A stretch of 64,000 bases of DNA, taken from Streptomyces vietnamensis. GTDB taxonomy: Bacteria > Actinomycetota > Actinomycetes > Streptomycetales > Streptomycetaceae. Of this stretch, positions 17,492 through 24,882 are shown in pieces (position 1 is the stretch's first letter; each line of letters opens with the position of its first letter). Where the stretch lies: the NCBI RefSeq assembly GCF_000830005.1, contig NZ_CP010407.1, positions 4,902,001 to 4,966,000 on the forward strand. The letters run 5' to 3'. Both the position numbers and the translations under genes were made by a program. A model generated the notes under the pieces. It saw only the letters and a program-made list of their open reading frames with translations. It had not been told where the DNA came from and did not search any database.

Positions 17492-18500
17492 GGGACGCCA
17501 GCTCCTCCTCGTCCGGCAGGAGCCCCAGGCGGGCGGCCTTCACGCCCGCCTGGAAGCGGCTGACCGCGCCGATCTCCTCCGTGATCCCCGTGATGTACCG
17601 CCGGCAGGTCCGGGTGGCCATGCCGAGCCGGCGGGCGATGACGTCGTCCTTCAGCCCGGCGGCCATCAGCCGCAGGATCCGGCCGCGCAGCTCCTCCGCC
17701 GCCTGCTGGTAGTCGTGGCGGTGCGCCTCGAAGTCCTGAGCCGACTGCCACATGCTCTCGAAGGTGCGGTACATGAAGTTCACGACCGTCGGATCGGTGA
17801 CGAGTGCCGCACCGGGGACCTGGCGGCCGGAGCGCGCCGCCGGTACGAACACGGTTTCGGCGTCGAAGATGATCAGGCGCTCGAAGGGTTCACCGGTGGT
17901 GCGTATCTGCGCGCCCTCTTCGGCGACCTGGCGCACGTAGTTGCGGGTGGTGAGGCTGGCGCGGGCGGTGTGCTGGTAGAGGGTGCGCATCTGCACGCCG
18001 CGGTGCAGCAGGTCCAGCGTGGGGGGCAGCACCGCGCGGATGGTCTCCGCACTGCGCCCGCCGCCGGGCTGCATGGTCACCATCTCCTTGGTGCAGCGGC
18101 GCATCATGAGCCCGACCTCCTGCTGCACGTCGGCGGGATCGGTCAGCACCCGTATCGTCTCCTGGGTGCGCTGGGCACGGGTGTGCTCCCGGTAGGGGCC
18201 GGTGAACTGGTCCAGGACGTGGTGGATACGGGAGAGTTCCTGCTGGCCGACATGGATCCGCTGCTCCAGTGGAAGTCTTAGTTCCACTTCGGCAACTTCC
18301 GGGTCGACGGGACGCAAGCCCTCGTCGGGATGCCCTTCGGCGAGCAGTCTCAGCTTGCTGAGGTAGATCTTTATCTGGTGGGCCGCGGCCTCGTCGCAGC
18401 CGATGTCCCGGGCTATCTCGGTGGTGTGGAATTCCCCGTTTTTGAGTGCGGCGGAGTACGCGCGCAGAGAGAGGATCGCGAGTTCGGAGCGAGTGGTCAA
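17475..18500 (-). CDS. Cluster-adjacent transcriptional regulator with N- and C-terminal HTH segments
   Basis: A 341-aa protein. A putative winged-helix/HTH at residues about 20-55 (HTTEIARDIGCDEAAAHQI) precedes a middle ligand-like domain. A LuxR-type HTH lies near the C-terminus (GLKDDVIARRLGMATRTCRRYI). The TTG at 18500 is preferred since GGGAG lies 5 bp upstream; a GTG at 18512 has no ribosome-binding site. Rare codons CTA and AGA occur side by side in the VELRLP segment. Convergent with and overlapping the last biosynthetic gene, it is a good candidate for the pathway regulator, probably responding to a small molecule. No receiver domain is seen. Confidence 0.75.
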   Translation of the reverse strand: MTTRSELAILSLRAYSAALKNGEFHTTEIARDIGCDEAAAHQIKIYLSKLRLLAEGHPDEGLRPVDPEVAEVELRLPLEQRIHVGQQELSRIHHVLDQFTGPYREHTRAQRTQETIRVLTDPADVQQEVGLMMRRCTKEMVTMQPGGGRSAETIRAVLPPTLDLLHRGVQMRTLYQHTARASLTTRNYVRQVAEEGAQIRTTGEPFERLIIFDAETVFVPAARSGRQVPGAALVTDPTVVNFMYRTFESMWQSAQDFEAHRHDYQQAAEELRGRILRLMAAGLKDDVIARRLGMATRTCRRYITGITEEIGAVSRFQAGVKAARLGLLPDEEELASLTPGS

Positions 18501-18927
18501 CAGAGCTCCCACGTCATGATGTTGGCCTAAAGCTTACTTGTCGAGAGCCTAGGCTAGGTGTTCGTTATTCGGAGGGTGTTAACGGGTGACGGAGGTCTCG
18601 GTTGGGGGATCTTGAAACGAGTGAATGTCGCCTGACCTGGTAGGTATGGCGACATCTGCACCGACGGCCGGAATGGCCCCCGATGGTCGCGAGGCCCGCA
18701 CCCCGCGGCGCCCCTCGGGAAAGAGGAGGGGTCGGGGGCTTCTGTGTGTGTCGGCACCTTATGGTTCCGGCCATCTCGCCGTGCGGGAAGGAGAAGGACT
18801 CGGCTTCTTCCGCCGTCCGTCGGCCCGCCGGGTTCGCGGCTCGTCCGGGGTTCCCGCCTCTTGCGCTGCCCGACCGCTCTGCGCTGAACTGACGTACCGT
18901 CAGATCCAGTTCCTGGGGAGGGTCCGC
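18501..18927. other. 427-bp non-coding interval between the regulator and the DoxX gene
   Basis: No convincing gene was found. The left part must hold the regulator promoter. It contains a near-palindrome around CCTAGGCTAGG (about 18548-18558) and an AAGCTTA segment close to the regulator start. The middle has G/C-rich imperfect repeats without a strong terminator. The right end carries the 15-bp palindrome listed separately. Frames that cross this interval have no ribosome-binding site and read as low-complexity peptide. Confidence 0.5.
18889..18903. promoter_or_regulatory. Palindromic operator candidate upstream of DoxX (TetR-type)
   Basis: The sequence CTGACG-TAC-CGTCAG is a perfect inverted repeat with 6-bp arms, 24 bp before the DoxX start codon. 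Palindromes of this form are typical of TetR-family operators. No TetR gene lies in the window, so the regulator must act from elsewhere. Confidence 0.5.
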
Positions 18928-19377
18928 ATGCAGACCGTCTGGCTCACCGGCGCCGAATGGCTCGCCGTCCTCCGCATCGGCCTCGGCCTGTGGTGGCTGG
19001 AGAGCTGGCGCCACAAGGACAAGAAGGGCTGGTTCGAGCGCGGCACCGGCATCGCCTGGGCGGCCGACGTCGCCGGCAAGCACAGGTGGGCGGCCGTGAA
19101 GAACGGCTTCGACACCGTCGTCGCCCCGCGCCCCAAGCTCATGGCGTACGTCGTCGTCTACGCCGAACTCGCCCTCGGCCTCGGCCTGGTCACCGGCCTC
19201 CTCACCCCCGTCGCCCTCGTCGGCGGCCTCCTCCTCAACCTCCTCTACCTCGTCCTGATGATCCACGACTGGGCCGAGCAGGGGCAGAACGCGATGATGG
19301 CGCTCATCTCCCTCGTCGCGCTCCTCGCCGTCTCCTGGCAGACCTGGTCCCTCGACTCCGCGATCGGACTCTTCTGA
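18928..19377 (+). CDS. DoxX-family membrane protein
   Basis: A 149-aa protein of the DoxX/TQO small-subunit type with four hydrophobic segments, including WLAVLRIGLGLWWLESW near the N-terminus and YAELALGLGLVTGLL in the centre. ATG 18928 follows a strong GGGGAGGG site; the longer frame upstream is rejected. Members of the family are linked to respiratory or redox functions, with thiosulfate:quinone oxidoreductase as the best-known case. It is coupled by a TGATG overlap to a DUF35 protein, which suggests an acyl-CoA or lipid context in this instance. The specific role is unknown. Confidence 0.75.
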   Translation: MQTVWLTGAEWLAVLRIGLGLWWLESWRHKDKKGWFERGTGIAWAADVAGKHRWAAVKNGFDTVVAPRPKLMAYVVVYAELALGLGLVTGLLTPVALVGGLLLNLLYLVLMIHDWAEQGQNAMMALISLVALLAVSWQTWSLDSAIGLF

Positions 19378-19790
19378 TGACGGCCACACCGGCGAACCTG
19401 CCCGACGTCGACGCCTTCACCCGCCCCTACTGGGACGCCGCCGCCGAAGGACACCTGCTGCTCCGGCACTGCGCCGCCTGCGACCGTGCCCACCACTACC
19501 CGCGCGAGTTCTGCCCGTACTGCTGGAGCGAGGACGTCCGCTGGGAGCGGGCGAGCGGCCGCGCGACCCTCTACACCTGGTCGGTCGTCCACCGGAACGA
19601 CCTCCCGCCCTTCGGCGAGCGCGTCCCGTACGTCGCGGCCGTCGTCGACCTCGCCGAGGGACCGCGCATGATGACGGAGGTCGTGGGCGTGGCGGAGGGG
19701 GACCTGCGGATCGGGATGGAGCTGCGGGTCGCGTTCCGCGAAGACGGGGACGTCGCCGTCCCCGTCTTCGGATCGGCATCAGAGCGCTGA
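19377..19790 (+). CDS. Zn-ribbon/OB-fold (DUF35) protein
   Basis: A 137-aa protein. Two CxxC pairs (CAAC near residue 32 and CPYC near 46) form the N-terminal rubredoxin-like zinc ribbon, and an OB-fold follows (TLYTWSVVHRNDLPPF, VPYVAAVVDL). Such proteins usually partner thiolase-like enzymes and bind acyl-CoA. Here no thiolase or lipid-transfer protein is adjacent, which is unusual. The start overlaps the DoxX stop. The 3' end overlaps the convergent kinase gene by 12 bp. Confidence 0.82.
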   Translation: MTATPANLPDVDAFTRPYWDAAAEGHLLLRHCAACDRAHHYPREFCPYCWSEDVRWERASGRATLYTWSVVHRNDLPPFGERVPYVAAVVDLAEGPRMMTEVVGVAEGDLRIGMELRVAFREDGDVAVPVFGSASER

Positions 19791-21821
19791 GATGTTCCGC
19801 CAGAGCTGGTTGGTGCCGGAACCGCAGGCGTAGTCCATCGCGAACGAGCCGGCCGTCAGGCACTGCCCGTCACTCATGTTCTTGAAGGTCCGGCCGGAGG
19901 ACGAGGAGGAGACGACCTTCCAGGACTGAAGGCTCGCTCCGTTGCAGGCGGCGGTCGTGACCGTGGTGTTGCCCGCGGGCTGGAGGCAGCGGCCGGACTT
20001 CTTGTTGATCAGCCGGAAGGTGCCGTTCGCGCCGGACGCGTAGGTCCAGGAGAACCAGTAGGTGGTGCCGTTGCTGCCCCGGGAGCCGCACTCGGCCGTG
20101 GTGACGAGGTCGCCGAAGCCCGCGTTGTACTCCGCCAGGCAGTTGCCGGTGTTCGCGTTCTCCAGGGAGTACGTCCCCGAGGGCGCCGAGCCGCCGGAGG
20201 ACGGCGGACGCGTCGTGGGCTGGGTGGTGGGCGGCGGCGGGGCGGGCTGCTGGGTCGTCGACCCGCTTCCGCCGGAGGAGCCGGAACCGGAGGCGGAACC
20301 GGAGCCGGACCCGGAGGCGGACCCGGACCCGGAGCCTCCGGAGGCGGAGCCCGATCCCGAGCCCGAGCCGGAGCCGCCGGAGGTGGTGGTGCTCGATCCG
20401 CCCCCGCCGGTGACGGACCCGCCGCCGATGACGGATCCGCCCGCGTCGCCGCCACCGGTGGCGGGCGGGACCGGGGCGCCGGGCGACGGCTTCCCCGACG
20501 CCTTCCCCGAGGGCTTCGCCGACGGCTTGGCGGAGGGCTTGGCCGACGGCTTCGCCGTCCCGCTCGACGGCGGTACGGAGGCGGGCTGCGAGGCCACCGA
20601 GGACGGGGACGCCTCCGGGGACGCGCCCAGCTTGCCCACGTACGGGCTGAGGGCGACGGTCAGGGTGGTGCCGGTCGCGACGACGACGGGCACGGCGAGC
20701 ATGACGTACTTGTTGCGGCGCCACCGCGGCGTGCTCGGGACGGCCTGGCCGGTGACGGCCAGCGGGTCGGGAGAGCCGGTCGCGGGCTCCTTCGAGGCCT
20801 GAGGGGCCTGAGGGGTCAGCGAGGCCGTCGCCACGTCCCGCGTCGGGTCGGTCCGCTCCAGCTCTTCGAGCTGCTCGGCGGTCGGCGCCCCGGCGGCGAA
20901 GGCCGCCCGCTCGGCGATCCGCTCGGCGACGGCCGCCGGCCAGACGGCGCCCGCCGCGTGCTCCTCGGTGAGCCCGACGAGCTCGTCGGCCGTCGGCCGG
21001 TCCGCCGGATCCTTCGCGAGACACTTCCGTACGAGCTCCGCCAGCTCGGGGTCGCCCTCCGTGAGCCGCCCGAAGTCGGGCTCGCCGTGGACGACCCGGT
21101 AGAGCAGGTCGGGCCCGGAGCCGTCGCCGAACGGAGGCCGCCCGTTCGCCGCGTACAGCAGCAGACTGCCCAGGGCGAACACATCGGCCGCACCGGTCAG
21201 CTGCCGGTCGGCGACGGCCTGCTCGGGCGCCATGTAGGCGGGGGTGCCGATGACCATGCCGGTCTTGGTCAGCCGGCTCTGGTCGGCCGCGCGGGCCACG
21301 CCGAAGTCGATGAGCGAGAGGCCGCCGCCGGTCAGCATCACGTTGGACGGCTTGAGGTCGCGGTGCACCATGTCGGCGCCGTGCACCACCCGCAGCCCGG
21401 CCGCCGCCTCCCGGAGCAGCCGCCACAGGGCGCCGCCGGCCAGCGGGCCGCCGTTGAGCCGGATGGCCTCGTTGAGGGTGATGCCGGGAATGAACTCGGT
21501 CGCGAACCACGGCGGCTTCGCCGTGCGGTCGCTCGCGAGGAGCTTGGTGTTGGCCCCGGCGGGCAGCCGGGCCAGGTTGTCGAGCTCGTGCCCGAAGTGG
21601 CTGAGGAAGTCGGCGTCCTCGGCGAGCACGGGAAGCACCCGCTTCACCGCCGCGAACGTCCCGGGAACGGCGCCGAGATAGACCCGGCCCATCCCGCCGG
21701 ACCCGAGCACACCGAGCAGCCTGAACGCCCCGATCTGCCGGGGATCGCCCGACTCGAGGGGCATTGCCCCGCTGCCGCTCAAACTGTCCGAAGTGGAGTG
21801 GTCTTCCGGTTCCCCCTGCAT
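19779..21821 (-). CDS. Membrane Ser/Thr protein kinase with C-terminal ricin-type lectin domain
   Basis: A 680-aa Hanks-type kinase. The P-loop GSGGMGRVYLG is at about residues 40-50, the AVK lysine follows, then HRDLKPSN, DFGVARA and YMAPEQA. After the kinase domain come one transmembrane helix (YVMLAVPVVVATGTTLTVAL), a Lys-Pro-Ser-rich stretch, a long Gly/Ser repeat linker and a Pro/Thr segment. A beta-trefoil ricin-like domain ends with QLWRN and should lie outside the cell. Most streptomycete sensor kinases carry PASTA or propeller domains there; a lectin suggests carbohydrate or cell-wall sensing. The start is uncertain: ATG 21821 is used, and a TTG at 21851 is possible; neither has a good ribosome-binding site. 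Confidence 0.87.
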   Translation of the reverse strand: MQGEPEDHSTSDSLSGSGAMPLESGDPRQIGAFRLLGVLGSGGMGRVYLGAVPGTFAAVKRVLPVLAEDADFLSHFGHELDNLARLPAGANTKLLASDRTAKPPWFATEFIPGITLNEAIRLNGGPLAGGALWRLLREAAAGLRVVHGADMVHRDLKPSNVMLTGGGLSLIDFGVARAADQSRLTKTGMVIGTPAYMAPEQAVADRQLTGAADVFALGSLLLYAANGRPPFGDGSGPDLLYRVVHGEPDFGRLTEGDPELAELVRKCLAKDPADRPTADELVGLTEEHAAGAVWPAAVAERIAERAAFAAGAPTAEQLEELERTDPTRDVATASLTPQAPQASKEPATGSPDPLAVTGQAVPSTPRWRRNKYVMLAVPVVVATGTTLTVALSPYVGKLGASPEASPSSVASQPASVPPSSGTAKPSAKPSAKPSAKPSGKASGKPSPGAPVPPATGGGDAGGSVIGGGSVTGGGGSSTTTSGGSGSGSGSGSASGGSGSGSASGSGSGSASGSGSSGGSGSTTQQPAPPPPTTQPTTRPPSSGGSAPSGTYSLENANTGNCLAEYNAGFGDLVTTAECGSRGSNGTTYWFSWTYASGANGTFRLINKKSGRCLQPAGNTTVTTAACNGASLQSWKVVSSSSSGRTFKNMSDGQCLTAGSFAMDYACGSGTNQLWRNISAL

Positions 21822-22043
21822 GGGCCACACAGTAGCCGAGCGGGTTTGCAACCTGAATGGGGCTCAAGTTCTGGTTGTGTAACTGTGGTTGAGGGTGCGG
21901 GGCGGCTACTGGTCCGGCTCCGTCGGGAGCGCGGCCGCCTCCTCCCGCCCGGCCACGGAGCCCGCGCGGAAACCTGTTGGTGGACCGTGACGCCCCCTGC
22001 TACGTTTCCGGTGGCCGTGCAAGAGATCCAGGAGGTGGTACCC

Positions 22044-22097
22044 GTGAACACATCAACGACATGGGTGCTCCTCTCCGAGGCCACGGTCGGGCGATAG
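22044..22097 (+). CDS. Putative 17-aa leader peptide (upstream ORF)
   Basis: A short ORF starting GTG at 22044 with a perfect AGGAGGT Shine-Dalgarno 7 bp upstream encodes MNTSTTWVLLSEATVGR. It stops at 22097, only 3 bp before an inverted repeat that reaches the start of the hydrolase gene. The very strong ribosome-binding site and the position are characteristic of regulatory leader peptides. No function of the peptide itself is implied. Confidence 0.6.
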   Translation: MNTSTTWVLLSEATVGR

Positions 22098-22100
22098 GCA

Positions 22101-22147
22101 GGTCGTCCGGGAGCGCCGTTTCGCGAGCACTCCCGAAAGGCACGACC
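22101..22147 (+). promoter_or_regulatory. Two-helix leader hairpin enclosing the hydrolase ribosome-binding site
   Basis: GGTCGT (22101-22106) pairs with ACGACC (22142-22147), and CGGGAG (22108-22113) pairs with CTCCCG (22130-22135). The hydrolase SD, GAAAGG (22135-22140), lies in the bulge between the two helices, and its GTG start follows at 22148. A ribosome stopped at the end of the leader ORF would cover the left outer arm. This is the layout expected of ribosome-controlled translation. Confidence 0.6.
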
Positions 22148-22981
22148 GTGCACTTCACTTCTGAGCAGAGCCTCGACGACGGCGTCGTCGAGCGCGAATT
22201 CACCCTCGGCGACATCCCCGGCATCCTGTGGACGCCCGCGCCCGCGCCCGCGCCCGAATCCGTACCGGCATCCGCATCCGCATCCGCATCCGTACCGGCA
22301 TCCGCGTCCGTACCGGCATCCGCGTCCGCGTCCGCATCCGCGTCCGAACCGGCGCCGCTGATCCTGATCAGCCCCCCGCCGCTCGGCCTGCGCAAGATGT
22401 ACCCCCGCCTGGCGGGGCGGGCCCGGTACTACGCGACGCAGTACGGCTTCGCCGCGGCCACCATCGAGCTCCCCGGGAGCGGCGAGCGGCCCCGTCTGGC
22501 CGAGCTCGACCAGGCCCGCGCCGACCTGCGCCGGGTGATGGAGGCCGGCGAGCCGGTCGGCGACGAGATCGTCGACGCCCTGGTCCTCCCGCTCGTCGAA
22601 AGGGCGGTCCCGGAATGGCGGACCGCCCTGGACGCCCTCCTCGCGCTGCCCGGGCTCGGCGGCCCGGTCGGGTACGAGGGGGGAGTGATCTCCATCGGCG
22701 TCCGGCTCGCGACGGTCGAGCCGCGCATCGCGGCCGCCTGTCTCTACGCCGGAAGCCTCATCCCCCGCGTCATCTTCGAGGAGGCCCGCCAGGTCGGCAT
22801 CCCGCTGCAGGTCCTGCTGCAGTGGGACGACGAGGGCAACGACCGGCAGGCGTCCCTGAACCTGTACGACGCCTTCGGCTCCAAGGAGAAGACCCTGCAC
22901 GCCAACATGGGCGGGCACGCCGGCGTCCCGCAGTACGAGCTCGACGCCGGGGCCCGGTTCTTCGCCCGGCACCTGAAGTAG
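22148..22981 (+). CDS. Alpha/beta-hydrolase-like protein, possible nucleophile loss
   Basis: A 277-aa alpha/beta-hydrolase fold protein. The acid (QWDDEGND, near 224) and His (MGGHAGVP, near 259) parts of a triad are visible, as is PPLGLRKMYP near the oxyanion region. Where GxSxG is expected the sequence is VGYEGGVISIG, so the nucleophile position of GYxGG is Glu; a nearby Ser does not fit the canonical elbow. An Ala-Ser/Pro repeat of about 40 residues is inserted after LWTP near the N-terminus. The GTG at 22148 with GAAAGG 7 bp upstream is chosen. Regulation by the preceding leader ORF and hairpin is likely. Confidence 0.7.
   Translation: MHFTSEQSLDDGVVEREFTLGDIPGILWTPAPAPAPESVPASASASASVPASASVPASASASASASEPAPLILISPPPLGLRKMYPRLAGRARYYATQYGFAAATIELPGSGERPRLAELDQARADLRRVMEAGEPVGDEIVDALVLPLVERAVPEWRTALDALLALPGLGGPVGYEGGVISIGVRLATVEPRIAAACLYAGSLIPRVIFEEARQVGIPLQVLLQWDDEGNDRQASLNLYDAFGSKEKTLHANMGGHAGVPQYELDAGARFFARHLK
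22233..22352 (+). repeat. Hexanucleotide microsatellite inside the hydrolase gene
   Basis: Tandem GCCCGC units followed by GC(A/G)TCC units, interrupted by GTACCG, encode alternating Pro-Ala and Ala-Ser dipeptides. The period is a multiple of three, so length changes keep the frame. The tract replaces a short loop between the first strands of the hydrolase fold. Confidence 0.85.
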
Positions 22982-23014
22982 GTCCGGGCCCACCCCGAGG
23001 GCCGTGACCGTGCG

Positions 23015-23575
23015 CTACGGCGACGCCCAGGGCGCCGACAGCAGCTCGGCGACGCTGCGCCGGTCCCGCCCCTCCGGCGGCTCCCCGACCGCCTTCCCCA
23101 ACGCGATCATGGACACGATCGCCCACCCCGGGTTCGGGCTCAGCTCCTTCGTGAGCCCCTCCATGTCGAAGGCCCGGAACTGGTGGGAGGCCAGTCCCAG
23201 CGCCTCCGCCTGGAGGGTCATGTGGGCGATGGCCTGCCCGAGGTCGTAGTCCGCGAACTCGGAGTACCGCAGCTCCGTGTCGTCCACGTGGCGCCGCGTC
23301 GACGTGACGACGAGCAGCCCCGCGTCCGTCGCCCACCGGGCCGAGCTGGGAGCGAGGTGCCGGACCACCCGCTCGTGGTCCGGCTCACCGGGCCGGGCCG
23401 CGAAGAAGCCCCACGGCTGGGAGTTCCCGGCGGACGGGGCCCACCGCGCGGCTTCGAGCAGCAGGCCCAGGGTCTCGTCGTCGACGGCGGCCGACGGGTC
23501 GAACCGGTACGGGCTGAACCGTCCGGCCAGCAGGGGGTGTATGCCGCCGTCGGACGGTTCCGGATCACGTCGCAT
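23015..23575 (-). CDS. Nitroreductase-family FMN oxidoreductase
   Basis: A 186-aa nitroreductase-like flavoprotein. FMN-binding features are RFSPYRFD near the N-terminus, EAARWAPSAGNSQPW at about residues 40-54, and DLGQAIAHMTLQAEALGL in the centre. ATG 23575 is taken as the start; longer frames run into the neighbouring gene. It lies 58 bp after the SnoaL-LUD gene on the same strand and may be co-transcribed with it from the ECF41-type promoter. The natural substrate of such enzymes is usually unknown. Confidence 0.8.
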   Translation of the reverse strand: MRRDPEPSDGGIHPLLAGRFSPYRFDPSAAVDDETLGLLLEAARWAPSAGNSQPWGFFAARPGEPDHERVVRHLAPSSARWATDAGLLVVTSTRRHVDDTELRYSEFADYDLGQAIAHMTLQAEALGLASHQFRAFDMEGLTKELSPNPGWAIVSMIALGKAVGEPPEGRDRRSVAELLSAPWASP

Positions 23576-23633
23576 GCCCCGCTGCAACCGGTCCCCGTAC
23601 AGCCCTATTCCAGCTGCAGTAGCAGTACCCGAC

Positions 23634-24725
23634 CTAGTACCCGACGGCCTCTCGGAGCAGCAGCACCGTGCCGCGCCCCGGGTGGGGTTCCGCGTTGAGG
23701 ACGAGCAGGCGGTTGACGGCGCTGTCCATCCCGTACGCCGCCTGGCAGCGGGCGTTCTCCAGCGGGAGGACGTGCTCCTCGATGCGGCGCAGGGCCGTGC
23801 CCAGGTCGGGCACCACCTTCTGCGCGCCGACGATCCACACCGCGCGGGCCGCGCCGCCCGCGTTGGCGGGGAGCTGGCTACCGCTGCCCGAGGCGAGCAC
23901 GAGCGCACCGGTCTCGGTGACGGCGGCGACGCTGTTCACGACGAAGTCCGGGCAGGCGGCGAGCCGTCGGATCTCGTCGGCGCCGGTGGCGCGGTCGATG
24001 CCCAGGATGCGCGGCCTGACGGCGTCGTACGGGCCGCCGGCGTTGATGTCCTCGTCGATGCCGGACAGCCGGAGCGTCTCGCTGGCTCCGGTGAGCACGC
24101 TGGAGCCCTCGGGGATCAGCTCCTTGATACGGGTACGCGCTTCGGCGGCGTCGTCGAGGATCTCGGCGGCGAAGCCGTTGGCGCGCAGCGCGGCGGCCAC
24201 CCGCTCCAGCCGTTCGTCCGCCGCCGGGGCGCCCCAGGCGGAGGCCTCCTCCGGGCCCGCCTCCGAGCTTCCCTCCGCGCCCTGCTCCGCGCGGGGCGCC
24301 CCGCCCGCCAGCGGGGAGGTGTCGAGATACCTGACCTCGTACACCCGCTCGGCGAACCTCCAGCCTTCCTCGGTCCGCCGGTAGCGGTCGTGGTAGACGG
24401 CGAAGTTCTGCCCCTGGCGTCCGTCGAGGGTGCGCGCGAGCTCGTGCATGTACGCCCGGCCGGTCGCGGTGTCGCCGTCGATCCGGATCGCGCCGGGGTG
24501 CGTGTTCTGCACGAAGAAGTCCCACTGGGCCTGCAGCCGCTCGCCCCCGGCGAGGATCTCCTCGCGGCCGACCAGCTCGACGGGGACGTTGGGCATGCTC
24601 AGGACACCGTCCGGGGTGAACAGCGCCGCCATGCGGGGCCGGTCGCGCATCATCGCCGCGTCGGTGAACTCGCCGCGCAGCGCCTCGATCTCGACGCGGT
24701 CCGCGATGGCCTGGAAGTCGTTCAT
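23634..24725 (-). CDS. SnoaL-like/LUD-domain fusion protein
   Basis: A 363-aa protein with two recognisable parts. Residues 1-135 are an NTF2/SnoaL-like domain (AIADRVEIEALRGEFTDAA, DRPRMAALFTPDG, HDRYRRTEEGW). After an Ala/Glu-rich linker, residues about 160-363 are a LUD (LutC/YkgG) domain with SSVLTGASETL and ETGALVLASGSGSQLPANAG. LUD proteins take part in lactate utilisation; SnoaL-like domains bind small ligands. The fusion is unusual. The ATG has GAGGGAA upstream. It faces an ECF41-type sigma gene that also carries a SnoaL-like tail, across mirror-image promoter motifs. Confidence 0.8.
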   Translation of the reverse strand: MNDFQAIADRVEIEALRGEFTDAAMMRDRPRMAALFTPDGVLSMPNVPVELVGREEILAGGERLQAQWDFFVQNTHPGAIRIDGDTATGRAYMHELARTLDGRQGQNFAVYHDRYRRTEEGWRFAERVYEVRYLDTSPLAGGAPRAEQGAEGSSEAGPEEASAWGAPAADERLERVAAALRANGFAAEILDDAAEARTRIKELIPEGSSVLTGASETLRLSGIDEDINAGGPYDAVRPRILGIDRATGADEIRRLAACPDFVVNSVAAVTETGALVLASGSGSQLPANAGGAARAVWIVGAQKVVPDLGTALRRIEEHVLPLENARCQAAYGMDSAVNRLLVLNAEPHPGRGTVLLLREAVGY

Positions 24726-24763
24726 CGAAGTTCCCTCTCGGTCTCGTCATCGCCTTCACCGTG

Positions 24764-24791
24764 ACGACAAGACAGCGCACCGGAATGTGAG
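24764..24791 (-). promoter_or_regulatory. ECF-type promoter candidate for the SnoaL-LUD gene
   Basis: Read on the minus strand, CTCACA (24791-24786) is followed after 16 bp by TGTCGT (24769-24764). The TCACA core resembles the ECF41 -35 element (TGTCACA) and the CGTC ending resembles its -10. An equal copy on the plus strand faces the sigma gene. Confidence 0.55.
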
Positions 24792-24803
24792 GCGGGCATC
24801 GGC

Positions 24804-24831
24804 CTCACATTCCGAGGCGCTGTCCTGTCGT
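24804..24831 (+). promoter_or_regulatory. ECF-type promoter candidate for the ECF41 sigma gene (autoregulation)
   Basis: CTCACA (24804-24809) and TGTCGT (24826-24831) are 16 bp apart. They mirror the minus-strand copy, including the intervening TTCCG and GCGCTGTC. The two -35 elements are only 12 bp apart, so the sites form a large interrupted inverted repeat centred near 24797. Confidence 0.55.
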
Positions 24832-24882
24832 ATGGGGGAGAGACGCAGAAACGGGCGAGCGAGCGAGGGAGAAGACCGGACC

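Noticed and set aside
18625..18927. N-terminal extension of the DoxX gene
   Set aside because: The extension is low-complexity, and a strong SD lies directly before ATG 18928.
21840..21900. ACAACC upstream of the lectin kinase as a member of the array regulon
   Set aside because: At 17 bp it has CAG instead of GTC or CTC, and no hairpin follows.
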